Below are positions 27,154 through 36,621 of a stretch of 64,000 nt of DNA, in pieces. Within the stretch, counting starts at the first letter, position 1. Every line of letters starts with the position of its first letter. The notes under the pieces were generated by a model. The model searched no databases and had not been told where the DNA came from. It worked only from the letters and a program-made list of their open reading frames with translations. Source of the DNA: Thermogemmata fonticola (GTDB lineage Bacteria; Planctomycetota; Planctomycetia; Gemmatales; Gemmataceae); assembly GCF_013694095.1 (NCBI RefSeq), contig NZ_JACEFB010000019.1, positions 1-64,000 of the forward strand, read 5' to 3'. A program made the position numbers and the translations under genes.

Positions 27154-27888
27154 TCAACCGGAAGAGGAGCCGGCGGAGGGGGATGGCGCTGGAGATTGTG
27201 GCGGGATGTGCTGCTGGAGAGCCTGACGGGCTAAACGTCCTAGGTAGATGGTCACTAAGACGGTTGCCGCCAAACCCAGCCCGAACAGGAACCATTCTCC
27301 GAGACTGCGTTGCTCGGTGGTGGCTCCTGCCCAGGTCCAGCGCCCCCAGTAGCCCAGATAGACGTAAAGGAAGGTTCCCGGCATCATCGCCAGGAAACTA
27401 GCGGCGGCACAAGGCCAGAAACGGATGGCCGTCAGGCCGTAGAGATAGTTCTGGAGGTTGAAAGGGATGGCCGGTGAAAGGCGGAGCAAGGCAACGAGGC
27501 GCCAGCCGCTTCGCCCCAAGGCACTATCCCAGTGCTGCCAAGCTGGCCGGTGCTTCAGGAAGCGTTCCACAGAGCCGCGCCCCAACCCACGGGCCAGGAG
27601 AAATGCGAGACTGGCCGACAGATTTGCCGCGATCGTACAGAGCACAAACCCCCACCCCAAGCCGAACCACGCTCCTCCTGCCACGGCCAGCGGCCAAGCT
27701 GGTAACAGTAACAGCACTGCCAGTATGTAGAACACCACAAAAAGCACCGCCGCGGCTGGACGATCCAGATTTTCCAACCCTCGATACGCCGCTAGCAACC
27801 AGCCGTTCTGCTCCAACCAGCGTCCTAGCAGGAGCGCCAGGAGGATTAGCAGCCCTACCAACGCGACTCGAAGATACCGCCGGAACAC
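27154..27888 (-). CDS. TVP38/TMEM64 (DedA-like) membrane protein
   Basis: The 244-residue integral membrane protein has about six hydrophobic segments, beginning YLRVALVGLLILLALLLG. The diagnostic core of the TVP38/TMEM64 SNARE-associated family is present: GGAWFGLGWGFVLCTIAANLSASLAFLLARGLGRG (about 90-120) and LLRLSPAIPFNLQNYLYGLT (about 153-172), the latter matching R-x-x-P-x-x-P-F/N-x-x-N-Y. This group includes proteins proposed to move or scramble phospholipids such as undecaprenyl phosphate carriers. The C-terminus is Pro/Ser-rich. Isolated gene. Confidence 0.88.
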   Translation of the reverse strand: MFRRYLRVALVGLLILLALLLGRWLEQNGWLLAAYRGLENLDRPAAAVLFVVFYILAVLLLLPAWPLAVAGGAWFGLGWGFVLCTIAANLSASLAFLLARGLGRGSVERFLKHRPAWQHWDSALGRSGWRLVALLRLSPAIPFNLQNYLYGLTAIRFWPCAAASFLAMMPGTFLYVYLGYWGRWTWAGATTEQRSLGEWFLFGLGLAATVLVTIYLGRLARQALQQHIPPQSPAPSPSAGSSSG

Positions 27889-28200
27889 CGTTCTTGTGAT
27901 CCTGATCTGACAATCCTAAGGGGGTGAGACTTCCCAGATGCTTCTTGCCATGGTCACGCTGGAAAGCTGCAAGGTAAAGCCTGCCCGCCTCTCAGTCGGC
28001 ATCAAGCTAAGGGACCAAGAGGTAGAAGATTGGGGCCTTATCGTCTGAGGTACCTACCTCACCGGCCTATTGTAAGGATTGCAAGGAGGATTCCAGCGCG
28101 CTTGGGCGGGTTCGGTTCAAGCTTGGTGGGGTTCAGAGCGGCACGGGTTCAATTCAGGGTGGATGCCAATGGGGCCGTCTATCCCCCGTTTGCTCCCGGT
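27889..28200. other. Intergenic region with perfect 16-bp palindrome
   Basis: The 312-base spacer holds no supported gene. TGAGGTA-CC-TACCTCA at 28046-28061 is a perfect inverted repeat with 7-bp arms, lying between the Gly-rich protein's stop and the TVP38 gene's start (158 bases upstream of that start). It may be an operator or a short terminator stem. Confidence 0.5.
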
Positions 28201-29820
28201 TCAGCGCCGACCACCGTTCTGGAAGGGATTGGGCCGTCCACTGGTCCGCTCATTGCGCTCGTTGCCGCCGTTGCGGGAGGAGTTATTGTTGCTCGCGGAA
28301 TCGTCCGGTGAGGAGCCAGGCAAGCGGACGGTCATGGCCGGTTCCTGCGGGGAAGTTGAACCGGGGCGGAAACCGCCAGTAGGAGGCCCGCCCCCTCGTC
28401 CACCGCGCCCGCCTCCGAAACTTCCGCCTCCGGCAAGCGACGGTGGTGTGCCTTCCATGATCGCCGTGATCCGGGCCTCTTCCTCTTTGAGGCGGCGATA
28501 GCGGAGCAGTTCATCGGCGGTCAACAGGCCATCCCGATTGAGGTCCATCTCCAGAAACTCTTCCATCGACTTGCCAGCTTTGATCCACTCGTGGAGGGAC
28601 ACTTGGCCGTCTTTGTTGGTATCATCGCTCTCGAACCAGTCCGGCAGTCCGTTGGGGAGCTTGCCGTAACGGAGGGCGACGGGTTTCGCTTCTTCCTGAG
28701 TCGCGCGGCCATCCCGATTGCGGTTGCGGGGGTCTTGGGGATTGTCGGGGTTGCCCCAGCTTGAGGAGCCACCCGCCCAAGGTGGGGGCCCGCCGCCGAA
28801 GCCGCCCCAGCCATTGCCGCCGCGATCGCCGCCGGAGTCACGCTCGCGTCCTCCGTTGCGTTCGCCCCAAGGAGGTGGTCCGCCGCCAAATCCGCTACCG
28901 CCTGGACCCGCCATTCCCATGCCTCCTCCAGCCATGCGCTGCATGTTCCGTTGGCTGAGGCTGATGAATTGCTCCTTAGTCATGATGCCGCTTTCGGGGA
29001 GCGGTTCGGTTCCGAAGCGTTCGGCCATCATCCGATTCATCCGGCGCACGGATTCGGGCAGCTTGCTCAAGTCAATCGTGTCTCCTGAGCTGCCGGTTTG
29101 CTGTTTGAGGACTTCCCAAAGCCGTTCGGGGTCCATTCCGCGCATCATGCCGCCAGGGGGTCCGCCTCCGAAGCTACCGGGAGGTCCGCCACCGAAGCCG
29201 CCAGCAGGTCCACCATTCCCCAAGCCGTTGGGTCCGCCTCCGAAGCTACCGGGAGGTCCGCCGCCAAAGCCGCCGGCCGGACCGCCAAACCCAGCGGGGG
29301 GACCGCCGCGGCCATCGGTGCCGCTCAGGGGGGCGGAGGGGCCAGCTCCTGGAGGAGTCGGAAAGCTGGTTGGGCCATTCCATGATGTGCTTGGGCCGCC
29401 GAAGGCACCCGGAGGTCCGCCTCCGAAGCTACCGGGAGGTCCGCTACCGAAGCTGCCGGGTTGGTAACCTCCACCGGAGGGGAAACCACTGCTCGAAGGA
29501 AAACCGCTGCCCCACGCGCCGCGATCACCCCCTTTGCCTTTTTTGCCTTTCCATTCCCCGGAGGGGAATCCGCTGCCCGGCTGGAACCCGTTGCCGGAGG
29601 GGAATCCGCTGCCTGGCTGGAATCCACCGCCGGAAGGAAATCCGCCGCCGGGCTGGAAACCACCGCCAGGTTGAAATCCCCCACCGCTGGGGGGAAAGGT
29701 ACCTTTCTCCCAACGTCCTTTCCTGCCGCCGGGGAATTGGAATTGCGCGGCGGCCTCGGAGCTGATAAGCACCAGGCCTGTTGCCAGAGCGAAGATAGAA
29801 AACGCACTGATCCACCGCAT
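28201..29820 (-). CDS. Secreted Gly/Pro-rich protein with EF-hand pair
   Basis: The start at 29820 is chosen for its ribosome site (GGGGA eight bases before) and for the signal peptide that follows (MRWISAFSIFALATGLVLISSEAAAQ). The mature 540-residue protein is dominated by repeats of GGGFPSG/GFQPG and later GGPPGSFGGGPPG, covering about residues 35-250. A helical segment then precedes two EF-hand loops near the C-terminal third, DTNKDGQVSLHEW and DLNRDGLLTADEL, which have the calcium-ligand spacing. The tail is again Gly/Arg-rich. EF-hand proteins of this kind are common among planctomycete exported proteins. Function is unknown; calcium binding is the only testable prediction. Confidence 0.8.
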   Translation of the reverse strand: MRWISAFSIFALATGLVLISSEAAAQFQFPGGRKGRWEKGTFPPSGGGFQPGGGFQPGGGFPSGGGFQPGSGFPSGNGFQPGSGFPSGEWKGKKGKGGDRGAWGSGFPSSSGFPSGGGYQPGSFGSGPPGSFGGGPPGAFGGPSTSWNGPTSFPTPPGAGPSAPLSGTDGRGGPPAGFGGPAGGFGGGPPGSFGGGPNGLGNGGPAGGFGGGPPGSFGGGPPGGMMRGMDPERLWEVLKQQTGSSGDTIDLSKLPESVRRMNRMMAERFGTEPLPESGIMTKEQFISLSQRNMQRMAGGGMGMAGPGGSGFGGGPPPWGERNGGRERDSGGDRGGNGWGGFGGGPPPWAGGSSSWGNPDNPQDPRNRNRDGRATQEEAKPVALRYGKLPNGLPDWFESDDTNKDGQVSLHEWIKAGKSMEEFLEMDLNRDGLLTADELLRYRRLKEEEARITAIMEGTPPSLAGGGSFGGGRGGRGGGPPTGGFRPGSTSPQEPAMTVRLPGSSPDDSASNNNSSRNGGNERNERTSGRPNPFQNGGRR

Positions 29821-30201
29821 GATGATTTCCCCAGCCGAAGGCACGGATAGCTCCCTCTTCCATAGATCATAACGGACCTGCGGCGAAGTTGTCACGCCCT
29901 TGTTGCGCAAGTCTCATGCCGTTCTCAGAAATTCGGAAATCATTTTATCAGTGATCATATTTTCATATCATGCTATTCCACTGGAGGGAGCAGTGGAACC
30001 CGCGGTGGCCGTTAGGGATGCGGTCGGGGGCAAGATGGGAGGAGGATGGGGTTCTCTAGGAGTAAATGCCCCAGTGATACTGCGAGCGTCTCCGGCAAGA
30101 TCACGTCCTTTGTTACCGCGATCCGGGAGGACAGATCCAGGTGGATAGCCAGGAGCAGCCAGAAGGGCGGGAAAGATGGCCGTAGAGAGGCGGCGCACGG
30201 A
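29821..30201. other. Intergenic region
   Basis: The 381-base spacer lies between two minus-strand genes. An AT-rich patch at about 29930-29985 (cattttatcagtgatcatat) is a good promoter candidate for the Gly-rich EF-hand gene. Nothing else recognised. Confidence 0.45.
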
Positions 30202-31674
30202 TCATGGACCGCTGTGGGTCAGGTCCAATTCGATTTGCTCGCCGGGGCGGAAGGGAACCTTTTGCGTGAGGGATTCACGTTGACCGTTGCGGACATATTC
30301 CACCCGGAGCAAATAGGCGTACTCTTGCCCGACCGGGAGCGGCGGAGTGCGGAAGCGGCGAACGGTTTGCGGACTGGAAGGCAGGGGTTGGTCGTTGACA
30401 AACAGTGTGGCACCCGCAGGCAGTTTGACGATCAGCGTGGCGGAGGCTGTGGTGGAATTTCGCGAGAGAGAGGTTGCCGGCTGCGAGAATGCCGCGGGCT
30501 GGCCGAAATGGGCCGTAGTACTGCTGGCAGGTGCGCCCGACGGCTGGCTGGCCGTCTTTCCCGGCTCCGGGCCGGATCGTTGCTGTTGGGAAGAGGGATC
30601 AGAGTGAGGCGAAGTGGCGGGTTGGGAATGAGCGGGCGGCTCCTTCTCTCCGCTGGTAGAAGTAGCAGTAGTCCCCTCCGAACGGGTAGGTGTGGGGCTA
30701 CGAGGCTTGTCCGGTGCCGGGGGACTACCCGCTAGATGCTCGAGGGATCGAACCTCGCCCTCGGAAGCATTGCGGGCTGTCAGATCGGTGAAAGTGACTT
30801 GCACCGTCTCACCTGGGCGGACTTTGACGAGCCGGCTGATGCTGACTGTTTCCCCCTGTCGCTCATATTCCACACGGAAGCGATAAGTGTACTCGCGCTC
30901 CGGGGGAAGCGGCGGAGTGATAAAAGTACGCTCTGCACCGGTTTGCCGCAGTTGTCGATTTTCTGCAAAGAGCCGGGCATCGGCCGGCAGGCGAACGACC
31001 ACTGTTCCGCGCTGGCCAGCAGAAGCCATTGCGGTGGGAACTGCCGGAAAACCAGCCGATGGGGAGATTGCGGGACCCCCGCGAGCAGAACCCGGAGGCG
31101 GAGCCGCCTCGGGCGGAGCATACGGGATCGTAGGAGGAGGAACACTCGGCAGTGGCGCGGCGCCGCCAGGCGTATCGAACTGGGGCGGTGGAGCCAACGG
31201 AATCAATCCTCCTTGGCAGGAGGTGCCGCCGTTGAACGTTGGAGTGTATTGCAAGCTCGGACTACCGTAACAAGCGAGAGCGGCGGAACCATAGCCTCCG
31301 GTAGGATAGGCTGATCCCCAGCAGCCGTAGCTGAACGAACCATAGCAACCGTAGCACGCAGCGGAGTAAGAAGCTCCCTGGCAACCGCTGCGGTCAAAGA
31401 TACGACGCAGGCGTGCCAACAAGCCTTCACCCTGGCAGCCGTTGCAGCCGGCAGGGTATGAAGTTCCATAACAACCGACGCTATAGGCGGCACCGCTGCA
31501 CCCCCCCGCAAAGACCCTGCCGCGACACCCTCCCTCACAGCCGTACCGTGGGGCCGCGGACATTCCCTGGCATCCTGCTGTACTCCAGCGTGCCCAAAGG
31601 TCGCGGAAAAAGCCGTGGAATCCCGGCGCCTCAGGAAGTGTTGCCCAAGCTGACATCAAAACCAGACTGTACAT
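30202..31674 (-). CDS. Cys/Tyr/Gly-rich protein with two TIGR03000 domains
   Basis: The 490-residue protein has two parts. The first 150 residues are unusually rich in Cys, Tyr and Gly, with many short GCYG/GCxG motifs (VGCYGTSYPAGCNGCQG, ACYGCYGSFSYGC). From about 225 and again from about 410 lie two TIGR03000 domains, beta-rich units with the planctomycete-specific pattern VVxLPADAxLFxxxxxLxxTGxxRxFxTPPLPxxxxYxYxxxVEYxRxGxxxxxxxxVxVRPGExxxVxF. A Pro/Ser/Thr linker joins them. Signal peptide is weak at the N-terminus (MYSLVLMSAWATLP). TIGR03000 proteins are thought to be envelope or surface proteins. Nothing suggests an enzyme. Confidence 0.85.
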   Translation of the reverse strand: MYSLVLMSAWATLPEAPGFHGFFRDLWARWSTAGCQGMSAAPRYGCEGGCRGRVFAGGCSGAAYSVGCYGTSYPAGCNGCQGEGLLARLRRIFDRSGCQGASYSAACYGCYGSFSYGCWGSAYPTGGYGSAALACYGSPSLQYTPTFNGGTSCQGGLIPLAPPPQFDTPGGAAPLPSVPPPTIPYAPPEAAPPPGSARGGPAISPSAGFPAVPTAMASAGQRGTVVVRLPADARLFAENRQLRQTGAERTFITPPLPPEREYTYRFRVEYERQGETVSISRLVKVRPGETVQVTFTDLTARNASEGEVRSLEHLAGSPPAPDKPRSPTPTRSEGTTATSTSGEKEPPAHSQPATSPHSDPSSQQQRSGPEPGKTASQPSGAPASSTTAHFGQPAAFSQPATSLSRNSTTASATLIVKLPAGATLFVNDQPLPSSPQTVRRFRTPPLPVGQEYAYLLRVEYVRNGQRESLTQKVPFRPGEQIELDLTHSGP

Positions 31675-32009
31675 GGCTGCGTGCTCCAGGAAGTCTGGGT
31701 AAGTTGCAACGCCTCGCTATTGGCAAGGTAAAGGCGCCGCCAAAAGCGGTCAAAGTGGCTTGAGGAATTCTTTACAACTTGTTTCGATCGCCTTTGTGTC
31801 CTTTCCGTTTCTTAGGCGCCCTGGGTACAATCGGTAGAATCGTGACAACATCCGGGAGGGTGGTACCGCTCGGCTATTTCTGGCGGAAGGGCAGTACCGC
31901 TCTGGTATTTCTGGAGCGGTGTTGCTATGCCAGTCCCGGAGAATGTTCCGTGCTCTGGGAGAATGCTCCGCGTCTTGCTACAGTGGCCCAGTGACGAAGG
32001 GAACCAGCC
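31675..32009. promoter_or_regulatory. Divergent spacer upstream of ctp protease with two sets of direct repeats
   Basis: The 335-base region separates the TIGR03000 gene (minus) and the S41 protease gene (plus). It contains a 21-base unit starting GTACCGCTC at 31863-31883 and 31894-31914 (two mismatches, period 31) and, nearer the protease gene, GGAGAATGYTCCG at 31938-31950 and 31958-31970 (one mismatch, period 20). The second unit is itself a near-palindrome (GGAG...CTCC in its second copy). These lie 40-150 bases upstream of the protease start, so an operator role is plausible but unproven. Confidence 0.5.
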
Positions 32010-33404
32010 ATGCCCTTGCGCAATCTCTTCTGGGTTCTGGTGATTCCCGGTCTGGTGGTTCTGATGCTGGCTTTGGGAGCAACAGCACCGCCGCCGGATC
32101 GGGATTACCAGTTGATCCGCCAGATCGCCGCTGTCCTGGCCGAAGTCGACGCCCATTACGTGCGGGAGCTGTCAGACGACGAATGGCAGCAACTTGTCGA
32201 AAACATGATCAACGGCGGGTTGCACAGCCTCGATCCCAACTCCCAGTATTTCAACGCCCGCCAGTTGCAACTGTTCGAGTCTGAGAGTGAAGGAAGCTTC
32301 GGAGGGATTGGAGTTCGGTTCGTGCGGGATGAGAAGACGCAGTTGCCGCGCGTGGAGTACCCGATGCTCGGCACTCCGGCCTACGAGGCGGGATTGATGA
32401 CGGGCGACCTGATTGTGGCGGTGGATGGGGAACCTACCGAGGGCTGGAGCAGCGAGCAGACGCAGAAGCGAATCATGGGAGAACCGGGCACTTCAGTTAG
32501 CTTGACCATTCGCCGGCCAGGGCGACAACCGCCGGAGTTCACTGTGACTTTGATCCGCCGGCGGGTAGAGCTGCATACGGTTGCGGGAGTGGCGCGCCGC
32601 CCGGAAGACCCCTTGAAATGGGAATGGTTCGTGGATGCCCCCCACAAAATTGCTTTGATCCGGGTGCAGCAGTTCAACGTCCGCACTGGCTCTGAGGTGC
32701 GGGCTGCCGTTGAAGAGATCGAAGCCGCGGGTGCGCGCGGGCTAATCCTGGACCTGCGCGACAATCCCGGCGGACTGCTCACCCAAGCCATTGAAGTCGC
32801 GGACCTGTTCCTCGAAGAAGGCGTGATCGTCACGACTCGTGATCGCCAGGGAGGAGAAAAGGTTTTCAAAGCCCGCAAGTCTGGCACCCTGTTTCTCCCT
32901 GCGGATCAGAAGCCGATCGTGGTCCTGATCAATAATCGTTCCGCCAGCGCCAGTGAAATCGTGGCCGCCGCCTTGCAGGACCATCATCGCGCTGCCATCT
33001 GTGGTGAACGGAGTTTCGGCAAAGGAAGTGTTCAAAGCGTTTTCCGTTTGCCTCCGGATCAGAAAACGGCTGTCAAACTGACCACGCAAACCTACTGGCG
33101 GCCCAGCGGCAAAAATATCGATCGTCCCTCGGCGCCTCGCGAGCGGCCCGATGAATGGGGCGTCCATCCTGACAAAGACCTGGAGGTGGCCACAACCACC
33201 GAGGAAAAAATCCGCTACGAATACGAAATGGAAAAACTCCGCTTTGTGCCTGGTCGGCCCGACGTCGTCGGTCCGCAGCCGCCGCCGTTTCCCGTTCCTG
33301 TGCCCCAGAAAAACGGCAAGCCGCTCTGGGATGAAAGCCAACCGTTCCAGGATCGCCCCCTGCTGCGCGCCTTGGAATATCTCCGCGCCCAGCTCCGCCG
33401 CTAA
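32010..33404 (+). CDS. S41-family carboxyl-terminal processing protease
   Basis: Ctp proteases cleave the C-termini of extracytoplasmic proteins. The 464-residue protein has an N-terminal signal anchor (LFWVLVIPGLVVLMLALGA), a helical cap, a PDZ domain (about 90-180, SFGGIGVRFVRDEK...GLMTGDLIVAVDGEP) and the S41 core. Catalytic residues read as Ser313 in NNRSASASEIVAAALQD and Lys338, 25 residues later, in SFGKGSVQ, the usual Ser-Lys dyad spacing. LDLRDNPGGLLTQAIEVADLFL is the conserved core preceding it. A basic, Pro-rich tail follows from about 360. Candidate substrates are not evident here. Confidence 0.95.
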   Translation: MPLRNLFWVLVIPGLVVLMLALGATAPPPDRDYQLIRQIAAVLAEVDAHYVRELSDDEWQQLVENMINGGLHSLDPNSQYFNARQLQLFESESEGSFGGIGVRFVRDEKTQLPRVEYPMLGTPAYEAGLMTGDLIVAVDGEPTEGWSSEQTQKRIMGEPGTSVSLTIRRPGRQPPEFTVTLIRRRVELHTVAGVARRPEDPLKWEWFVDAPHKIALIRVQQFNVRTGSEVRAAVEEIEAAGARGLILDLRDNPGGLLTQAIEVADLFLEEGVIVTTRDRQGGEKVFKARKSGTLFLPADQKPIVVLINNRSASASEIVAAALQDHHRAAICGERSFGKGSVQSVFRLPPDQKTAVKLTTQTYWRPSGKNIDRPSAPRERPDEWGVHPDKDLEVATTTEEKIRYEYEMEKLRFVPGRPDVVGPQPPPFPVPVPQKNGKPLWDESQPFQDRPLLRALEYLRAQLRR

Positions 33405-33826
33405 GACAATGCAGCGGACAGCTTCCAACATTCTCCGCCCAGACCCGCCGGGACCTGAACGAGCGGCACAGGAGGAGTGGAGCGGGTGCCGTTTGCACGT
33501 CGCGCTGTTTGCGGCATCGAGCGGATTCTCGCTAGGATGCGACGCCGGGGGTAGATCGGCAGAAAGAGGAGATGTGGCGGAAACCGGCAGTCGAGTCGAG
33601 AAGTTATCGCCGGTGTGCTCCCCGGTCTGGCCGGACGTGCGAAACTGGCCGCTTGCCTGCCATGCCGCGGGGTTGTAAAGTCTGCGATAGCTACAGGGTG
33701 TCCAGCTTAGCTGGACCAGGGTTGGGCCTGCGTGGGATCAACCGCGTCGTTCGGGGTGAGGCGCGGGCGGCTGCGAACCAGAACCCACTCTTGGAATCAT
33801 TCCGTGACTTTCCCGGAGAATAAGCC
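33405..33826. other. Intergenic region with hairpin palindrome
   Basis: The 422-base spacer shows no supported gene. GTCCAGC-TTA-GCTGGAC at 33700-33716 is a perfect palindrome with 7-bp arms, 110 bases before the next gene. It could be an operator or an attenuator-like hairpin. Confidence 0.5.
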
Positions 33827-35002
33827 ATGGGTTTCCGCCAGACACCGCAACACAAGAACGGGAAGGGGAGCTATCACCAGATCGGCCTGGTCCGGGGTCA
33901 GTTCGGAAACATTCCGGAGCCGGAGTGGTTGAAGTTTATTGCGGAGACCGGCTTCGACGGTTGGGAAGAGGCGTCCTGGGAATTGGATTTGCGCCGCTGT
34001 GATACCGACGAGGGAGCGAAGGCGTATGCCGAGGAGCGGGTGGCTTTGGCCCGGCAGTATGGCTTGGAAATTTTTACTGTAGCGGTGCATCTGCAAGGCC
34101 AGGCGTTGGGGGATGAACCGAGCGTCAAAACGCTCAACTTCTGTTCCAGCAAGGGTCAGGCACGGGCGGCCTACCGGGCCTGGCGGCAGGCGGGAAATCA
34201 GCCCCCGCGTACCGATCCCTATTACGTGCCGCCGGAAGTGGGCAAGCTGATCCACGAGGAAGCCCAACGGGACTTGCTGGCCTGCGTGCGCTATGCCGGC
34301 CACCTCTCCCGCCTGCAAAATCGTAAGGTGGCCTTGCCGGGCTTTGTCGGTAGCCCCGCCCATTGTTGGAGCCATTGGTTCCTGTTCCCGCCTTTACCCA
34401 CGGAGATGGAAGGGTACAAGATACCGGATGTCCGTCAGGTGTCTCTGGAATTGCTGGTGGAACGCTTCGGGCCGGTCTGGGATCTGTGCAAGCAGTACGG
34501 GGTGACCTTTGATTTGGAATGCCATCCCAGCGAGCGCGCCATGGGGGACCTGGAAAGCGCCAGTGATTACATCAACTACATGTGCAAGGCGGGGTATGAA
34601 GGCGTCGTCGGCTTCAACCTCGACGGCTCGCATATGGAATGGCAGAACGTGTCAGTAATTCAATTCATCCGGGAGTTTGCAGACTTCATCCATTGTGCCC
34701 ATATCAAGGGAGTGTGGGTGGCGCGGGAGCATTGCCGGGCGGGGCTGTTGGGCGGCCATCGCCCGATGGGTCACTGGGCCAACGGCTGGAACTTTGTGAC
34801 GGCAGGCAGTGCCCGCGATGCCAACAGCGTTGAGGAGATTTTCATCGAATTGAACCGTGTGGGCTACGATGGCGCAGTTTCGATCGAATGGGAAGACAAC
34901 GATGCCCATCAGCTTGCGGGAGCCAAGGCAGCGCTAGCCAATTGCCGGCGGGCCGATCTTCCGCCTTCGGGCATGCGGCATGACGAAATGCTCAAAGGCT
35001 GA
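33827..35002 (+). CDS. Sugar phosphate isomerase/epimerase-like TIM-barrel protein
   Basis: The 391-residue cytoplasmic protein has the alternating strand-helix order of a TIM barrel related to xylose isomerase. Likely metal-site regions are VTFDLECHPSER, VGFNLDGSHMEWQ, IHCAHIKGVWV and VSIEWEDND, which provide Glu, Asp, His and Glu in the usual order. GGAG eight bases before the ATG supports the start. Planctomycetes carry many such paralogues, so the substrate cannot be named. The gene is followed after about 60 bases by nuoN on the same strand, with which it may be co-transcribed. Confidence 0.9.
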   Translation: MGFRQTPQHKNGKGSYHQIGLVRGQFGNIPEPEWLKFIAETGFDGWEEASWELDLRRCDTDEGAKAYAEERVALARQYGLEIFTVAVHLQGQALGDEPSVKTLNFCSSKGQARAAYRAWRQAGNQPPRTDPYYVPPEVGKLIHEEAQRDLLACVRYAGHLSRLQNRKVALPGFVGSPAHCWSHWFLFPPLPTEMEGYKIPDVRQVSLELLVERFGPVWDLCKQYGVTFDLECHPSERAMGDLESASDYINYMCKAGYEGVVGFNLDGSHMEWQNVSVIQFIREFADFIHCAHIKGVWVAREHCRAGLLGGHRPMGHWANGWNFVTAGSARDANSVEEIFIELNRVGYDGAVSIEWEDNDAHQLAGAKAALANCRRADLPPSGMRHDEMLKG

Positions 35003-35061
35003 TCCTGGCTCTTCTCTGTCGCAGCCGGTCTTCCGTTTCCCTCCTGCTGGCGGTGATCCCT

Positions 35062-36612
35062 ATGTTCCCGACTCCGGCCCAGTTGGATGCCTTGACCTGG
35101 TCGCTCGGCAGCAGCTTGCTGCAGTTTGTGCCGGAGTTGGTGCTCTGCGCGGGGATCATCACACTCCTCTTTTTACGCCTTCTGCCGGGGGGAGAACGTC
35201 ATACCAGTGCCACGACCGCCGCGGCTTTCGTGGTCGTGGCCTTGCTGCTGGCGGCATATCAGGTCAGCGAAGAAGCTTATGCAGGAAGCATATTCCAGGG
35301 GATGCTGCTGGCTGACCCCTTGGGCGGCGTCATGAGGCTGGTCCTACTGGGCGGCAGCCTGCTGGTGATCCTGCTCACCCGTTGGTCGAACTTAAGCGAA
35401 CCGTGGGATGCTGTGGACCTGCAGGTGCTCTTGTTCGGCAGCACCCTGGGCTTGATGCTCATGGTCCAGGCCCATCATCTGCTGATGTTATTCATCGCGG
35501 TGGAGATGGCAGGGGTGCCTTCGTATGCCTTAGCGGGCTTTCCGAAGCTGTGGCGCCGGGGCAGTGAAGCAGCGCTCAAATTCGCCATCTTCGGAGCGGC
35601 GGCCAGCGGCCTGATGCTTTACGGAATCACCTTGCTGTGCGGTGTGTTCGGTACCGGCTATTTGCCCAACATTCTGGATGGGATCACGCGTCGCGGGATC
35701 GACTTGCCGGTTGCGGCGGGGGCGGCGCTGCTCTTCATCGGTTTGGGCTTTAAGCTGTCGGTGGTGCCGTTCCACTTCTGGTGTCCGGACGTGTTTGAGG
35801 GGGCAGCCGCCGAGGTGGCCGCCTTTCTGGGAACAGTGTCCAAGGCTGCCACAGCGACGGTGCTGCTCCGCCTGGTTCACTCTCTTCAGCAGTTACAACC
35901 GGATGCCAGCCAGCTTCCCATGACGGTGGGATTGCCTCTGGGAGTCGTCGCCGCCTTGAGCATGACCGTGGGCAACCTCGCCGCCTTCGGGCAGACCCAT
36001 CTCCAGCGGCTGCTCGCCTACTCCACGATTGCCCATGCCGGCTACATTCTGCTGGGCATCGCTGTCATGACCCCAGTAGCGTTGCAAGCGGTGTTGTATT
36101 ACCTGATGGCATATGTGCTGATGAATCTCGGCGCTTTCGCCAGTGTGGCCTGGGTCCGGCAAGCCACGGGCCGATTGGATTTGGAAGGAATCCGCGGCTT
36201 GGTCTTCCGCCATCCTCTGCCGGCTGTAGCGCTGGCGATTTTTGCCGCCTCGCTGTTGGGCTTGCCGCCGCTGGTGGGTTTCGCCGCAAAGTTCCAGCTC
36301 TTCTTGGCAGTTTACGAAGCGGGGCAGTCCGCCCCGGCCACCGCACCGTTCCTAGCAACTGGTTGGTATGTCCTCCTGGCTCTCGCCTTGGCCAACACCG
36401 TCTGTAGCGCCTATTACTACCTCCGCATTATCCGTTGGATGACTTTCGACGAACCGCTGCCTGTCCGAGGGGAAGCCAGTTCGGTTCAGCAGACACCCTC
36501 CTTCGCCGGAACCGTCTATCTGCTTTTGCTCGGTGCAGCGGTTTTCCTGCTGGGGGTTTACTGGTCTCCGCTGATCCGCTTGTGTCAGATAGCAGCCCAG
36601 ATGTTTGTTTGA
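35062..36612 (+). CDS. nuoN: NADH-quinone oxidoreductase subunit N
   Basis: NuoN is one of three antiporter-like proton-pumping subunits of respiratory complex I. The 516-residue product has about 13-14 hydrophobic segments. Recognisable positions include the conserved EMAGVPSYALAGF helix, the lysine-bearing FPKLWRRGSEAALKFAIFGAAAS stretch, GLGFKLSVVPFHFWCPDVFEGA and LLAYSTIAHAGYILLG, which carry the charged residues of the proton channel. Start at 35062 is preferred over GTG at 35053. It is not beside other nuo genes: nuoI, nuoA and nuoB lie 13-16 kb away on the opposite strand, and nuoM, nuoL and the rest are outside the window. Confidence 0.95.
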   Translation: MFPTPAQLDALTWSLGSSLLQFVPELVLCAGIITLLFLRLLPGGERHTSATTAAAFVVVALLLAAYQVSEEAYAGSIFQGMLLADPLGGVMRLVLLGGSLLVILLTRWSNLSEPWDAVDLQVLLFGSTLGLMLMVQAHHLLMLFIAVEMAGVPSYALAGFPKLWRRGSEAALKFAIFGAAASGLMLYGITLLCGVFGTGYLPNILDGITRRGIDLPVAAGAALLFIGLGFKLSVVPFHFWCPDVFEGAAAEVAAFLGTVSKAATATVLLRLVHSLQQLQPDASQLPMTVGLPLGVVAALSMTVGNLAAFGQTHLQRLLAYSTIAHAGYILLGIAVMTPVALQAVLYYLMAYVLMNLGAFASVAWVRQATGRLDLEGIRGLVFRHPLPAVALAIFAASLLGLPPLVGFAAKFQLFLAVYEAGQSAPATAPFLATGWYVLLALALANTVCSAYYYLRIIRWMTFDEPLPVRGEASSVQQTPSFAGTVYLLLLGAAVFLLGVYWSPLIRLCQIAAQMFV

Positions 36613-36621
36613 CAAGGGGGT

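Noticed and set aside
28400-29720. Short-sequence repeat array
   Set aside because: It encodes the Gly/Pro-rich repeats of the EF-hand protein; the repeats are coding low complexity, not an intergenic array.
33572-33823. Short ORF in the spacer before the sugar isomerase gene
   Set aside because: No ribosome site, atypical composition, and it overlaps the palindrome and the upstream end of the true gene.
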